A DNA stretch of 64,000 nt from Lunularia cruciata (taxonomy: Eukaryota; Streptophyta; Marchantiopsida; Lunulariales; Lunulariaceae). Shown in pieces: positions 1 through 12,276 of the stretch. Numbering within the stretch: position 1 is the first letter of the stretch; each line of letters begins with the position of its first letter. The DNA lies in the NCBI GenBank assembly GCA_948567375.1, contig OX419760.1, forward strand, positions 10,788,001 to 10,852,000. Direction: 5' to 3'. Below the pieces are notes generated by a model, which was not told where the DNA came from, made no database searches, and saw nothing but the letters and a program-made list of their open reading frames with translations. The position numbers and the translations under genes are program-made.

Positions 1-154
1 TCTAGAAGCTTCCTTCCAGAAGCTACTTACTTGAGGTGCAAGCTAAGCTAGCGGGGAAGCTTCCTAGATACTTTTGGAATATTCTAGGCTACTTTGTCTT
101 ATGTGCTACTTTGTAAGCCCGACTAACTTCGTTGCTAAACTCCATATTGTTACA
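1..154 (-). repeat. Family Y LTR, right-hand part cut by window edge
   Basis: This matches the right 154 bases of the LTR at 26597-27010 essentially exactly and ends in the same TTGTTACA terminus. It carries GAAnnTTC motifs like the full LTR. It implies that more family Y sequence lies left of the window. The family X reverse-transcriptase sequence starts directly after it, as it does at 27011. Confidence 0.85.
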
Positions 155-2288
155 TTCTTCCAAGAGCAAGTTGACTATTTGGGTCACACTATCTACCCTA
201 GAGGACTTGGTGTTCAACAAACCAAGGTAGAGACTATTCCATGTATCCTTGGCCTATAGATGTCAGTAGAGTGAAAGCATTCTTTGGGTTGGCAAACTTC
301 TATTGTTGGTATGTTAGAGGATTTAGTGCCATTGCCAAGGCTTTGATGAAGCTGACCAGGCTTAGATAGGAGTGATGTTGGGGAGATGAGCAAGAGAGAG
401 CTTTTGTAGAGCTCAAGGAGAGGTTGACATATACTCATATTTTGAGGAGACCAATCAGAGGACAACCATTTGAGGTTCACACTGATTGGAGTATGTTGGA
501 ACTTGGAGCAGTGCTCACCCAACATGATGATGGGGGAAAGAGTTTGTGGTGGCCTATGCTAGTTGCTCCAACAATTCAATGGAGGCAAAGTATAGTTCAT
601 ATGAGAGAGAGTGCTTGGCAATAGTTTGGGTAGTAGCACATTTTTTATATTACCTATTTGGTAACCCCTTTACTCTCATCACTAATCATCAGCCACTAAA
701 GTGGTTGATGGAGTCTAACAAGCTTTCAAGGAAGCTTGCACAATGGGCTCTGATTTTACAAGAGTAATATATGATTTCAGAGTTATTCATAGACCTAGAG
801 TGGTGAACCGTGATGATGATGGGTTGAGTAGAAACCCATGTTCTAGCCAGCATGATCAGGTTGGAGCACGTTGGCATGGTGAGATAGATGAGGAGATGGT
901 GCCAAGTTGGCATGCATCTGCCTTTCTTTGTATATATTTTCTAAGGCTTTAGTGGTATCTCTCTCAATGCATACAGAAGGAGTTACTAAGGTCACAGATC
1001 CAAAGAGTATAGATAGTGGTACAATTCAATGAAACATTCATGATGATGTCTTAATGGTGGACTATCTTCACATTGGTGTTGTGGGTAGCATAGTTGGAGC
1101 CAAGGAGAAAGATTGTGCTCTTCAACAAGCTAGGCGGTTCAGATTGGAGGGCAAACACTTTCTTTGTGTATGGGAGGATGGTAGAGTGCAAGTAGTACCG
1201 CTTCTATTTCAAAGACCACAATTGGTTCATCATGTTCATGAGAAGCTAGGACATTTTGGAGTAAAGCATACATATAGCTTACTCTAGAGTCATTATTGGT
1301 GGCACGGTATGCAGACCAATGTATAGTAGTTGTTGTGAGATGTGTGGTTTGTGACCAAGTTAGAGCATCATTCCATGCTCCTATGCCACAATTGCACTCA
1401 TTACCTATCATGGGATTGGGTTATCATTGGAGTTTGGACTTTGTTGGATCTTTACCGTTGACTATGAGACATCATCAGTATGTTTTGGTGATGGTGGAGC
1501 ACCTCTCCAAGTAGATTGAGTTGGTGGCACTTCCTGACAAGTCCAATGAAGGGATGACTTACTTGTTCTTGGATCGGGTTCTCAATCATGTTGGTGCACC
1601 AGCTGAGGTTTTGACTGATTAGGGTACAAAGTTCTTGGGAGGAGTTTAAGGTCTTGTGTGATAAGGCTTTGATTGATCATTGTACTACCTCTTGAGATCA
1701 CCCTGAGGTAGATGGCTTAGTAGAGAGAGTTAAGTCAGATAGTGAAGAGTGGATTGCGGAAGTATGGTTTGCAGAGATGCCACTTAGGAGATTGGGTTCT
1801 CCAATTACCTTGGATGGCCATGGGCTATTGGTTTAGCCAAAAAGCCTCCTTAGCATCCTTCTCTCCTCACTTTATACTCTATGGACAAGTTCTAGATTTA
1901 CTTGCAGCCATTCATCAAGATGCTATTTTAGTTTTGGACTTGGATGATCCGGATATATGGATGTTCTCAATGGGTAGAGATCTTTTGGAGAGTGATGCCG
2001 ATGGCCTTTGAGAACTTGATGATTGCTCAGCATAAGGATACCTTACGCTATGCTACCATTTGAGGAGGATGTTATAGACCCTCAATCTACCAATTTCATC
2101 CAAGTGATTGTATATCTATAGTAGACAACACCAACAACACTTGATGTTTCTGTCAGATGTAATATCTTGAGAGTGCACAAGGTTTTGCCATCTAGAGTCT
2201 TGTGTTGGAAGGATGTGATGGTGTTTTTTGGAAGGATCATGTGTGCAATTGTGCACCATGCCACCTTCCAAACATTCATGATGGCAAT
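155..2288 (+). mobile_element. Family X Ty3/gypsy 3' half (RT end, RNase H, integrase), broken fossil
   Basis: The order is the last part of RT (the YLGHTIYP region near 170-210), RNase H (about 480-770, including a VAYASCSNNS segment), the integrase zinc-binding region (about 1220-1390), the integrase core (about 1430-1800) and the integrase C-terminal region (about 1990-2280, with WKDHVCNCAPCHLPN). The same domains at 12797-14263 and 41949-42600 are clearly related, so this is a second, older family X copy. It is broken in many places. It is followed directly by an LTR at 2289. The whole segment recurs at 27011-29144. Confidence 0.85.
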
Positions 2289-4097
2289 TGTGGCATTTTA
2301 GAGTCCATGTATGACTTATGTGTGAGTTGTGCTTCTATAGTGTGTGATGTTGACAATAATGTATGTTGTGCAATGATATATATATGCACGACAACTATCA
2401 TACCATTTGTAATTTTGCCTAGATTGCTTGACTCTAGAGTAGTAGTGTTTGTAGTCATGAGTATTTTGGTAGTTACTCATAGACTACTTGTTGATGGACA
2501 GATTTTTGTGTTTGGGGTACTGACTACATGGTGGGGCTCACTATCACTTGCACCGTTTGGACCATCCGGTGTGTCGTCAATGGGACCATTAGGGTTTGAG
2601 ACCTAGCTTGAGTCCAAGGAGTATAGTTTTGAAGTGCAGCTCTAGAGAGCTCACTTCTTTGATGTTGAGCCTTCGAGTTCTTGGCTATGGTGGATAGAGG
2701 CCAGCAAGCATCACCTGGATTCTCTTAGCTAGAGTGAGTGTGGCTTGATTATAATAAGTGTCCAATTTGGCATGCCATTTGTAGTGCCACATCTAGATGC
2801 TTTGACACTAGAGTTCCAATGATAGTAATTAGAGTTATTTCAGTAGTTTCTCAAAGACTACTTTCTAATGGTCAGATTTTGTGTTTGGGATACTGACTTC
2901 ACAATAGGGCCCACCATCACTTTGCACCATTCGCACTGTCAAGTGTGCCATCAGTGGGACCTTTAGGGTTTCAGAGCTAGCTTGAGTTCAAAGGATATAG
3001 TTTCAAAGTGAGCTTCAGAGAGCTCACTTCTCTGGTGTTGAGCCTTCGAGTTCCTAGCTATGGTGGACAGAGGCCGGCAAACATCACATGGATTCTCTAT
3101 GCTTGAGTGGGTGTGGTTTGATTGTAATCAGTGCCCAGTTGTTGGTAGTTTATAGAGTGATAGATCAAGTATTGATCTGTGTGGAGTTGAGTTGAGAGTG
3201 GTAAGCAATCTGATTACATCAGATTGCTGAAGTCAGGGGGAAATCAGGTGCAAGAACTTTGAGTGTTGGTGGTATCTCCAAGCTCGGTGGATTGTTGGTA
3301 GCTCAATTCAAATTTAGTGTTTCCCTAGTGTGCAAAAGCTCATTTGATTGATGCAGATTTGGCAGTAAGGTAGACGGTGTGCGGAAGCGTTGGCTAAATT
3401 TTGAGCAAAGAAGGAGCAAATTTCAAGCAATGGTTGTGATTTTAAGCTCATGAGGTGAAAGCATGATCAATTTGCTACTCGGAAAGTCAAATTGAAGGTG
3501 GAGTTGGGAAGCTATTCTCATGAATTTGTGATTTGGAAAAACCCGTGTTGTCAATTTGGCTCAAGTTGAAAGTTAGCAAGGGATTTGGCGAACAACCAAC
3601 TTTAGGGTTTATGTCAGATTTTGGTTGGAAGTTACGTCAGATTTTGGCCAGATTTGGAGGACTTTTGCTAGTTTGGAGGACTTTTGCAAGTTTGGAGAAG
3701 TTTTGCTAATTTTGGAAGAGGTTTGAAGTGGCAAGAAGAAAGGCCTCAAAGGCTTCGAGGCATAGGGCTATGGGCTATGAGAGGCTACAAAGGCCTAGAA
3801 GGGCCAACAAGCCAACTTGCTCGTGTGAGGCTAGCTAGTTTAGAGTAGATCTTGGTGATTGGTTGGCAAAATCTGCCTTTCTTGCTAGATTGTGCACAAC
3901 AGGGTTTGACCCCTAGATCTCTTGTTCCTAGACTGGTGCACTAGCCAACTGGTTCACCCTTATTTGTTGTCCTAGTGATTGTGCCACTGTTATCTATACA
4001 CATGTAGCTTTGGCTGGGAGAGGCAGTTTGATCCCATTCTTGGTGATCCTAGTAGCTTAGGACTTAGATACGAACTTCTCTTATGTCAAATCCCAAA
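2289..4097 (+). repeat. Family X long LTR (right end approximate)
   Basis: The LTR starts TGTGGCATTTTAGAG, and the same start recurs at 42951, 43507 and 43693. It follows the integrase tail of one copy and precedes the gag of the next, so one LTR is shared by two tandem family X copies, a layout usually produced by LTR-LTR recombination. It would be about 1.8 kb, long for a gypsy LTR. The right end is inferred only from a primer-site-like sequence at 4098. Small open frames here (for example near 2202-2606 and 4413-4628 in the following leader) show no recognisable protein. Confidence 0.6.
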
Positions 4098-4110
4098 TGG
4101 TGGCAGAGTC
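4098..4110 (+). other. Possible primer-binding site of family X
   Basis: TGGTGGCAGAGTC resembles the initiator-Met tRNA primer site TGGTATCAGAGC used by many plant LTR elements, with two central mismatches. It lies between the LTR and gag, as expected. No clean CA terminus abuts it, so this is tentative. Confidence 0.3.
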
Positions 4111-6240
4111 AGTCCCGTGTTATGTTATGAGATGGAGGGTTTTTGTTAAGATTTCTTGTGATTGGACCCCCTCCATTCTCTGCTTCCTGTTTGTATACCA
4201 TGTTTGTGTGAGGTGCTCTAACTTTTGAGCATTGGTGCTCTGGTGTGCTCTCGATGGTTAGGCTGGAGTGATGACCAGTCAGACTACCTTTGTTTCTTTT
4301 TGGTGAGGCAGGAAGTGACAACATGCAGATCGTGAGAGTGCTTGTTATGATGGCAGGTTATAGATTGCCCTTTCCCCTAGTGTAGTTATCTCAGTTAGAG
4401 TTATATTAGTGGGTGGTGCTTGGTTGGTATTGGCACATGGTGGTGTTAGCACTTGGTGGGGTACTTGCGATTGCAACTTGCGGTTGCAATTGGTGGTTTT
4501 GGTTTGTTGTTGCGGTTACTTTGTCACGACGGAGTTCTTTGGGGATTCCAGATGATATAGCCCTGCAGTACGTAGTGGGTTTACTTGGAGTGGCACTCGG
4601 TATCAGCCTGTATCTCAGGTCCCAATGAAGGAGGAGATTGACTCTGAGTTGGAGTTTGACACAAGAGTTGATTCATTTGAGAGTGCACTTGGTGTGTCTG
4701 CACCGTTATTGTGAGACATGGATGAGATTTATGGGCCCTCCAAAGGCCCTAGGCATTCCTCTGGTACAGTGGGTACCATTGAGTTGCATGACTTCATCCA
4801 AGAGTTTGATAGTTAGTGTGATCTACAGCAGATGCGGAACCTGACTTTGTGCACACCCTTCATGGCATGGAAAAGGTTGTTTCAGCACTTGGAGGGTCCG
4901 CCAATGGATGACTACCATGAGTTCATGAGAGCTTATTTAAAGGAGATCGAGTTATGGAGATAGTATTGGTCTCCAAACTATGTCTCTATCACTTCAAGTT
5001 TGGTGGCCAGGAGTAGATTGGTTGTACCTACGAGTTCTAGCTTGAGTAGTGTTGGTGGAGCTAGTGGAGGTGCACTAGCGGGAGATAGTGCTACTATGAG
5101 TGGAAGTACCGCTGCAAGAGGTGGTGTGGTATTGGGGTTTAACTCCATGGTGGAGTTCTTCCTATATTTGAGGCAGAACTACCAAGGAGTGCGGACTGAC
5201 AAGTTGAGGAGCTTGCAGGAGTTCCAATAGAAGGTTGGAGAGAGCCTACGCGAGGCATACACTTGTATGAGGCGGCTGATCAGTTTCACTCAAAGGAGTT
5301 ACTGAGGCCCAAGCGGTCCAGTTTTGGTATGGGATACTGGACAAGGAGTTGCGACGTAGAGTTTGTGATGCTATGTTGTTATAGGCTACTTCGCATACTT
5401 TCACAGTGGTCTTTGGTTTGGCTGAGTGTATTGAGCTCAACATGGTGGAGGAGAGGGTGGTGACATTTGGATTTGGTAGGGAGACCTCATCCGCAGCGGT
5501 GACTTCTTCTAGAGTGTAGTAGAGTGCACCACGCCCAGTTGGTTTTCAAGGACAAGGTGGACAGCCCAGATCCTATGGAGCAAATGGAGGGCCTAGTGGA
5601 GTTAGACCCTTACCCTCATTTTTGGGTCAGCAGCAGCCCGTGAGTGGTGGTGTTGCTTGTTGGACTTGTGGTGGACCTCACCATTGGAGAGAGTGTACTC
5701 AGGGTAGTGGACCTGATACCTCAAGTGCATCACAGCTAGCACAAAGGCAGTGTGAGCATTGCCACAGATTTGGTCACACTAGTGACCGGTGTTTTGACCT
5801 ACACCCGGATTTACTGAGTAGTAGGGCTACTATGGCAGGTAGTAGAGGAGTTCCAGTTCATGGAGGACGAGGTGGTAGAGGTGGTGGTAGAAGATCTACA
5901 CCTAGTAGGGGTGTAGTACCTGCCCTAACTTCTGACATAGCTATGGCTACTCGGATTGAGCAGTTGGAGCAGAGATTGGCTAGTATGGCTATTGCTCAGA
6001 GGAGATCAGATTCGGGTGTTGAGGCTTCCACCTCATATGTTGGTGATAGAGATGCTTTGGACTTCATGTGTAGAGCAGCACAGGTGGATGCATCTGCAGT
6101 AGTGACTAGGAGTGCAGTACGTGCTCCAGAGCCTAGAGGAGCATCAATGGAGTTGTACCCATAGAGAGGAGATATTGGGAGACAAGTCAATCTTCTCCAG
6201 TCTTTCATGCTATCTAAGGCATTGTAGACGACATCCATGG
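4110..6240 (+). mobile_element. Family X leader and gag region with two zinc knuckles, broken fossil
   Basis: The leader runs to about 4640. Gag-like sequence follows: a Retrotrans_gag-type helix-rich stretch around 5150-5440 (EFFLYLRQNYQGVRTDKLRS) and an Arg/Gly-rich tail. The frame at 5622-6164 has two knuckle motifs, CWTCGGPHHWREC near 5657 and CEHCHRFGHTSDRC (CX2CX4HX4C) near 5752. This is the nucleocapsid end of gag. Broken in several places. The part up to 5683 is duplicated at 30966-32539. Confidence 0.75.
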
Positions 6241-6599
6241 TTCCTAGACGTCCCAGTGCAGGTGTGGTAGGTGGTGATGGAGTACATGATGGACTACTTG
6301 CTAGTCAGCCACCTGCTACTACACAGACTGAGTCTAGCATGATGGTGGGGGCAGCTCAGCTGATTATGTGGCGTCCTTTGTTTTCGACTAGTGATATGTT
6401 TACATTGGGAGTTGACCTAGCCCCAATATTTTGGTTGGCTGCCACGTTGTGTGAGAGTAGGGATGGTGCAGTTCCTACTACTAGAGCAAAGGTGGTTGGT
6501 AGTGGAGCTGACTTGGTTGAGGAGCATGGGATCCATTCAGCGACCAGTGGTTTATGTTAGGCAACAGCGGCTAGACTGGAGGAGTTGCTAGCTAGACAG

Positions 6600-7095
6600 G
6601 CCTTTGAGAGAGCACAGTTCACACTTGGTGTTATCCTATTGGATAACCAGAGGGGGATTTTTTGTTTGGTGGGACCTTCAAGGAAGGTCTATACACCATA
6701 GAGAGTCTTGTTAGACTCTGGTGCATAGCCCCTATGTTGGGGAAGGCTACAGTTGTCGGTCTGGAGTTACGAAAGACCAATGTGGAAAGGTGTCCATTTC
6801 AGATCCAAACATCTCTAGGTGGTGGTTCGACACAGTACATCACACGTGGAGAGCTTGTTGTCCAAGTTCAGCTTGGTCATCCGACTGATAGCTCGGTGGT
6901 GAGAGCTCGGGCTATTGCGACAATAGCTGAGTCATATGATGTGCTAGTTGGGGGAGCAGTGTTATACCCCATGGGTTTCAACATTGACTATTGGGAGGAG
7001 ATAACCTCTTATAGACCTGGTTGGCAGTCTGGTGAGGGACGGGTATGTCGCCTACCAGTACGCTGCAGTAGTGGTAGTCTTGGCTCACTATAGTC
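6600..7095 (+). mobile_element. Family X aspartic protease region, fossil
   Basis: A DSGA-type active-site region lies near 6712-6730. Beta-strand-like sequence follows (TVVGLELRKTNVERCPFQIQ and then AIATIAESYDVLVGG in the frame at 6662-7093), ending in the hydrophobic VLVGG segment where retroviral-type proteases have their (I/L)(L/I)G motif. It sits between gag and the methyltransferase-like domain. This is family reasoning from motif and order. Broken. Confidence 0.6.
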
Positions 7096-7374
7096 CGAGA
7101 CCATGGCAGCATCAATTTTAGCTTTCAGTGGTGCAGTTACTTGGCCTAGTGACTTGTTAGAGGGGAACGCCCTTGCAGAGGATACTTTGGTACCAGAGGA
7201 GATCACTCGGCTTTGGAATACAAGTGGAATTGTTCCATCCACCTTAGATGTTCCATTGTGGAGTTCAGAGGAGGCATTGCAGCAGCATGCAGATCAACTG
7301 GTGCAGTAGGCTTGGAGTGGAGCCTTCGTACCATCAGGAGATGAGTGTGAGATGAGCCTCCATAGGCAATTGCT
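7096..7374 (+). mobile_element. Linker between protease and methyltransferase domain of family X
   Basis: Mostly open sequence (7103-7309) with acidic and hydrophobic stretches and no domain I recognise. By position it is the linker that joins protease to the methyltransferase-like domain. It is part of the same fossil element. Confidence 0.4.
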
Positions 7375-8440
7375 TTGCCACCTCTAGATACCACATTCAT
7401 TGCTTGGCAGTATCCAGTAGAGAGGATATGTCTATTGGAGCTGTTTGGTGGGATCAGCACTAGACTAGCTGCAGTGTTACAGGCAGGTATACAAGTACAG
7501 AGGTACTTGTATGTAGAGAGAGATGAGACTACTAAGCAAGTCTCTCTAAATCATGTGGTACACTTGGCCTATTGGTATCCGGAGTTATTATCGATATCAG
7601 CAATTAGAGGTTACCAGAAGGCCCTAACATGAGACATTTCCTTACAGGGGGCGCATGACCTAGAGAGACATGGGCCTATTCACTTGGTGATTTTTGGATG
7701 GCCATGTCAGGGACATACACGTGCTGGTAGAGGATTGGGTCTTTAGGATCCTTGTTCTGGTGTGTTTTGGGAGATGTTACGGATACTACGACATCTCCAG
7801 GTTCATCAATCTATTTCTCCAAGTTACCTTTTGGAGAATGTTCCTTTGATGGGTGATTCTTGCACTAGAGTGGTGGTGAGTACACATCAGGTCCATTCTT
7901 GGATGGGACCTGCTGTATTGTTAGATGCAGCCAGAGTGGGATCACGGGCTCATCGTCTTTGTCTTTGGTGGACGAACCTCTTACCCAAAGAGGTTCTACA
8001 GCACGCTTATGATGGGATTCAATGACTTGACCACATCCTTGTTGATGACATCTTGGATGTTGGGCATCAGTCTCAGACAGTGGTAGTGGTTGATAGGTCA
8101 CTTATGGCAGTGGTGAACCTAGTTGGACAGCCTCTAGGCTGTCCAACTAGGTTCACCACTCTGCATTTCCTACACTCATTTCCCACACTCATGAATTTCC
8201 CAAGCTCTCATGCTTTTCGAGAGGGAGGACCTGGACTTGGTTGGGACTCACAGTTATAGCAGTTGGTGGAGCCCAACACTGATGAGAGAGAGCGGGCGAT
8301 GGGTTTTTGCACCAGTATTACCACTATTCCAGCAATATCAAAGGCATCCAAGCATCAAGTGTTAGGTCAGGCTATGGACCTGAACTGTTTGACCTAGATT
8401 GTGAGCCTTGGCTTGGCAGAGCAGCATAGGATGCACTTGA
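7375..8440 (+). mobile_element. Cytosine-5 DNA methyltransferase (DNMT3-like) domain inside gypsy family X
   Basis: The motifs of C5 methyltransferases appear in canonical order: motif I LELFGGIS (7435-7458, the AdoMet loop), motif IV GWPCQG (from 7696, with the catalytic PCQ), motif VI YLLENVP (7825-7845), motif VIII-like SRAHR (7942-7956), then a target-recognition-sized stretch, a motif IX-like DERERAMGF (8281-8307), and motif X-like LGQAMDLN (from 8362). Length is about 355 codons, a full catalytic domain. The order is not rearranged as in plant DRM, and no chromodomain is inserted as in CMT. The GIQVQRYLYVE and AHRLCLWWTNL segments resemble DNMT3. The domain lies between protease and RT of a retrotransposon, so it was probably captured from a host. 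The copy is a broken fossil. Capture of such domains by retrotransposons is known from dinoflagellates and charophytes. Confidence 0.8.
8109..8160. repeat. Perfect 25-bp inverted repeat with 2-base centre
   Basis: Bases 8109-8133 and 8136-8160 are exact reverse complements (core GGTGAACCTAGTTGGACAGCC). It lies in the variable, target-recognition part of the methyltransferase-like domain. It could form a hairpin. A local inverted duplication is the simplest origin. Confidence 0.9.
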
Positions 8441-8480
8441 TAGGCATCACGACTCGGACACTTGTGAGCCCTGTTGTGAC

Positions 8481-11400
8481 AACTCGGCAAATATCACTTT
8501 TGCGGCAATCGGGTAAGTAAAGTTTGTTCCCGCAAAGATACGAGTCAGAATTGGTCAAATACAAAGCAAAGTAACAATTTAGTTCTTCTTGGTTGCGTCT
8601 TTAATCTCTCAGGTAGAAACCACACCCAGAAGAGAGAAACAAGCACTGATTCTTAGTCTTGTCACAAATTAGCACTCCATAATCACAACTCCATCAAATC
8701 TGTCCAAATAATCTTGATTGTGATGATTCATGCTCTCCCAAAAATGGCACTTCATTGCAAAACGACTTCACCTCAGAATTGTATTCCATCCTTCCACTGA
8801 AGGCACAACTTCCTCGATCTAAATTGCTTCACATCAACCTCGCACTGCACTCACAAATGCACAATACTACCAACAATACAATTCCTTTCAGATTTGTCAA
8901 GGCATTGCTTCAATTGCACTTCACTTAGGATCAAACACACAGAATGAAGATCAAGGCTGCGGAATCCAACATCCAACAAGCACACTGACTTGCACTTCAA
9001 ATTTCTTCACACACTCACAAACACAATTGCAAAGCTTATACTCGAAATCAAGCTCAAGCGACGAGCACTATTTCATAGCACTTTGCTTTATCTATTCTCA
9101 AAAATAATGAGCACTGAACAACATATGACTGCGAATGCCACTCTTAAATAGTGAAGCAATTGACAATTATCTTCCTAATGCACCTTTTCCTAATGCTTCT
9201 ACAAACCTATAGATCTGAAATGACAATGCACCTCTTCATATCTGCCTATTCAAATCTCAAATTGGTTACTAATCCAATCCAATGTCTACTTCTTCCTCGG
9301 CTTTCAAACCCAATCCCGAAGTAACTTTACCTCCTATTGCTCTATCCTCGGGTTTCATATCTCCTACATCTTCTACCAGATCCAACAATTTTCTTTCTTG
9401 ATCTGACATTTCACTAGTGGGTAATCTATCTAACTCTTTATCTCCCGACCCACTCTTCTCTATTGTCTCTATTGGTAACTCCAAAGACATCTACACTCCT
9501 ACTTCATCTACTTTGGGTTTGGCTCTAACGTCTTTCCAAAGTTTATCTATCTCCAATTTCACTAGATCTAATCTAATCGTGATATTGTCTTCGACTTCCA
9601 ATATCTTCCTATCTACACAAGTCCTGAGACTATCATATCTATATCTTTTGCCTGTCTCCTCCTCATCTCCTACACCAACAACTTCAACTCGTGCAGCCTC
9701 GTCTCTTCAATTTGAATAATGGCCTTTGTACTTAACATCGCATTCATTCTGATGACAATCTCCTTCAATGGCTCCAATTGCATCTTCCTTTCCTATTCCC
9801 GATCTGCAAGCCAATCTTCTCTGTACATTGCCAATTCCGCCTTGAACTCAGCTTTCACAGTTTCTTTCTCCTTCTCCTTTTGCTCAATCTTCTCTTCTTG
9901 ATTACGAAGTAACTCTTGTAATCTCTCTTCTTCCCTATATCTTACTGTCAACTCCCACTCCCACAATTGCTTCTTCTCTTCTATACTCTCCATCACTCTA
10001 TTGAGCTCTTGTTCCTTCTTTGCTACCCTTGCCATAGCATGGATAATTTCTAGTCTAGAAGCAGCAAATTGTTGCTTCAAGATTTCATATTCTGCTACTT
10101 GTCTTTCCCTTGCTATGTCACTCTTCTTCACAAGTTCTTCTTGATACCTTGCTTCTCTCTTCAAGTCTTCAATCACTTGATTCTGTACTACTACCTCCCC
10201 TTGCAGTACTTCCCTTTCCTCCTTGCCTCGGGTTATACTCTTCTTCAACTCCGAGTTCTCCTCTTCCAATCTCACCAATACCTACAGCACAGTCTTCACC
10301 TCTGGACATGTCAACTGCATTTCCTTCTTCTTGTGCTCCAACTTCACCAACAACGGACACACAATCTCCCACATGTACTCCACTCCATCACTCGCAACTA
10401 CTTCCTCTTGCGTAGCAATCTCCTTCCTTACTTCTTCTTCACCCGATACTTGCCTTCTTCGCTGCAGTCTTTGTATCGGAATAGACGCCTCACTTCTCGA
10501 GCTAGCATTTGCTCCTTCCCTTGCCTTACTTGGACCCGCTTCACACTTTGCCTTGTGTCTTGAACAAACTCCCCTTTGGATCATAAACTTCTTCTCCTCG
10601 GGCTTGGGTATCTTGTCCTCCAACTTCATAGTATTTTCTTCTTTGAGCTCCACCCGAACTTCTTCTTCTTCTTCTTATTCAGCAATAGCAGTAGGTACCG
10701 ATGTCATCTCTCCACCTTCATCACTGTCGCTACTTGTATCTCCACTTTCCAGCATGAGCTCTGGTTCTTCCTCATGTTCCGAGTCTTTGGACTTGCACTT
10801 GGCTTTGCTTTTTGAGTCTTTGTCTGACAACACAACCACCACTATGCCTTTCCTTGGGTTTCCTCTCTTGACTTTCCAAGGTCTTGTCTTATCTTTGGCT
10901 TCTCCTTGCCGACTCCGCTTCTTTGACTTCGGAGTACTTGCTTCTATCTCCATGCTCTTACCCATCTTCACGTAGTACTCATTTGTGCTTCAGATTTGAA
11001 GAATGTACTACTGCTCCTTTGCGTCGACTTCTCTTCTCAAGTTGGGATGGAAGTGAGACACCATTCGGTTGCACTCTGCCGAATTGAGCAAATTCAACCC
11101 AAGGTAGAAATGTGCTGCAAATGGCACGATGTAGTGTGGAGGCGACTTATCCCACAAATTCCACACCATCTGTCTCATCCTCCCATGGAAGCACCTCGCC
11201 CAATTAATTGGTTCTCCTACAAACATCTTGTAGAAGAACACCACTTGGTGTTTCATCACATAAGTCGTTCTCTCCGGCTTCAGGATTGCAATGAGAGCAC
11301 TCACGATCCATCTCTTCATTGGATCCTTGTAACTCTCAACCTTATAACCATTCTTTGATCTCTTTGAAGAGAAAGCATCCCTCACTTCTTGGGTCTCTTC

Positions 11401-12271
11401 TGCTACTTCTCCCTTCCCCAAGAATGTGGCACCCTGCTCCGTGCCAGCCTCTCTCCCGAGCACTAATCTCCAATCTGACTTTGTCCAGCGAGCCGGATTT
11501 CCTCTCTTCCCCTCTTCCTCAGGGCCATCGAGACACTTACTCTTGATTATCTTTGTCATGAAACTTGGAAAACTCACATTCCAGTTCCACGCCAAGAAAA
11601 TGATCCAAAGTCGGCTCAAGACTTCGATTCTTGCGATCACATCTAACCTCCAAATTGCATGATTTCTCACAATGAATTTGGAGTTCTTCTTTCCTCCTCC
11701 TATCTCTCCTATTTCTCACTGTCTCTCGGTTTCACTCTCTCAAATTCTCCTCTACACACTAGCGTGTCTTCAACTCTGCTTCCCTTCCCACGATCACCTG
11801 TAGGACGACTTCTCAACGGCGAAGGAAAATTGCTTGACATTGCTTCGTCGTTAGCCCAATTTTTATAGAGTTGCACTTTCTTTGTCTCTCTTCAATTCGA
11901 GTTTCTACTGAGAAATCACACCTCTTGCATGCGCTTGTCACTGTCAATTGTACTTCATGTATATGGGCTGCCGGTTTTGAACGGTCCTTTCTTGAATTTC
12001 TTGCCCCGACGAAAGGTTGTTACACTATCTTTGCCTTGAGTTGAGCTCCTCCCAATACAAAGACTCCTTACTTTGGGTTGTAGGCTGACATGGCATATCC
12101 AAGTACTTTGCCTTATGACCCAAAGCCACTTTACCTCGGGTTTCATCCCGAAGACTCTTTTCTTTGCCTTCTTCGGCCAAATAGGCGCAATCCGACTTCT
12201 CTATACACTTCTTCTTCTCTATTTTGAAAAAAACAAAAAATGTGGGCACCACACCTGTGCCTATTGTAGTA
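8481..12271 (-). mobile_element. Insertion into family X encoding a globular plus coiled-coil protein, fossil
   Basis: Family X coding sequence stops at about 8480 and RT resumes at about 12277. The block between reads on the minus strand. GTGAC at 8476-8480 and 12272-12276 is a candidate 5-bp target duplication. From the right it holds a globular frame (11670-11008, with an FYLGLNLL segment), then acidic and lysine-rich stretches (10971-10282), then a long heptad-rich coiled coil (10278-9793). The globular part recalls in outline the plant 'putative transposon protein' domains found in large non-autonomous LTR elements. I see no second LTR and no reverse transcriptase, so the class is open. 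A relative lies at about 45691-49500. Broken. Confidence 0.55.
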
Positions 12272-12276
12272 GTGAC

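Noticed and set aside
7375-8440. Reading the methyltransferase-like region as a bacterial restriction-modification contamination
   Set aside because: It is embedded between protease and RT of a eukaryotic gypsy element, with the same codon and base use as its neighbours, and its motifs resemble DNMT3 rather than bacterial enzymes.
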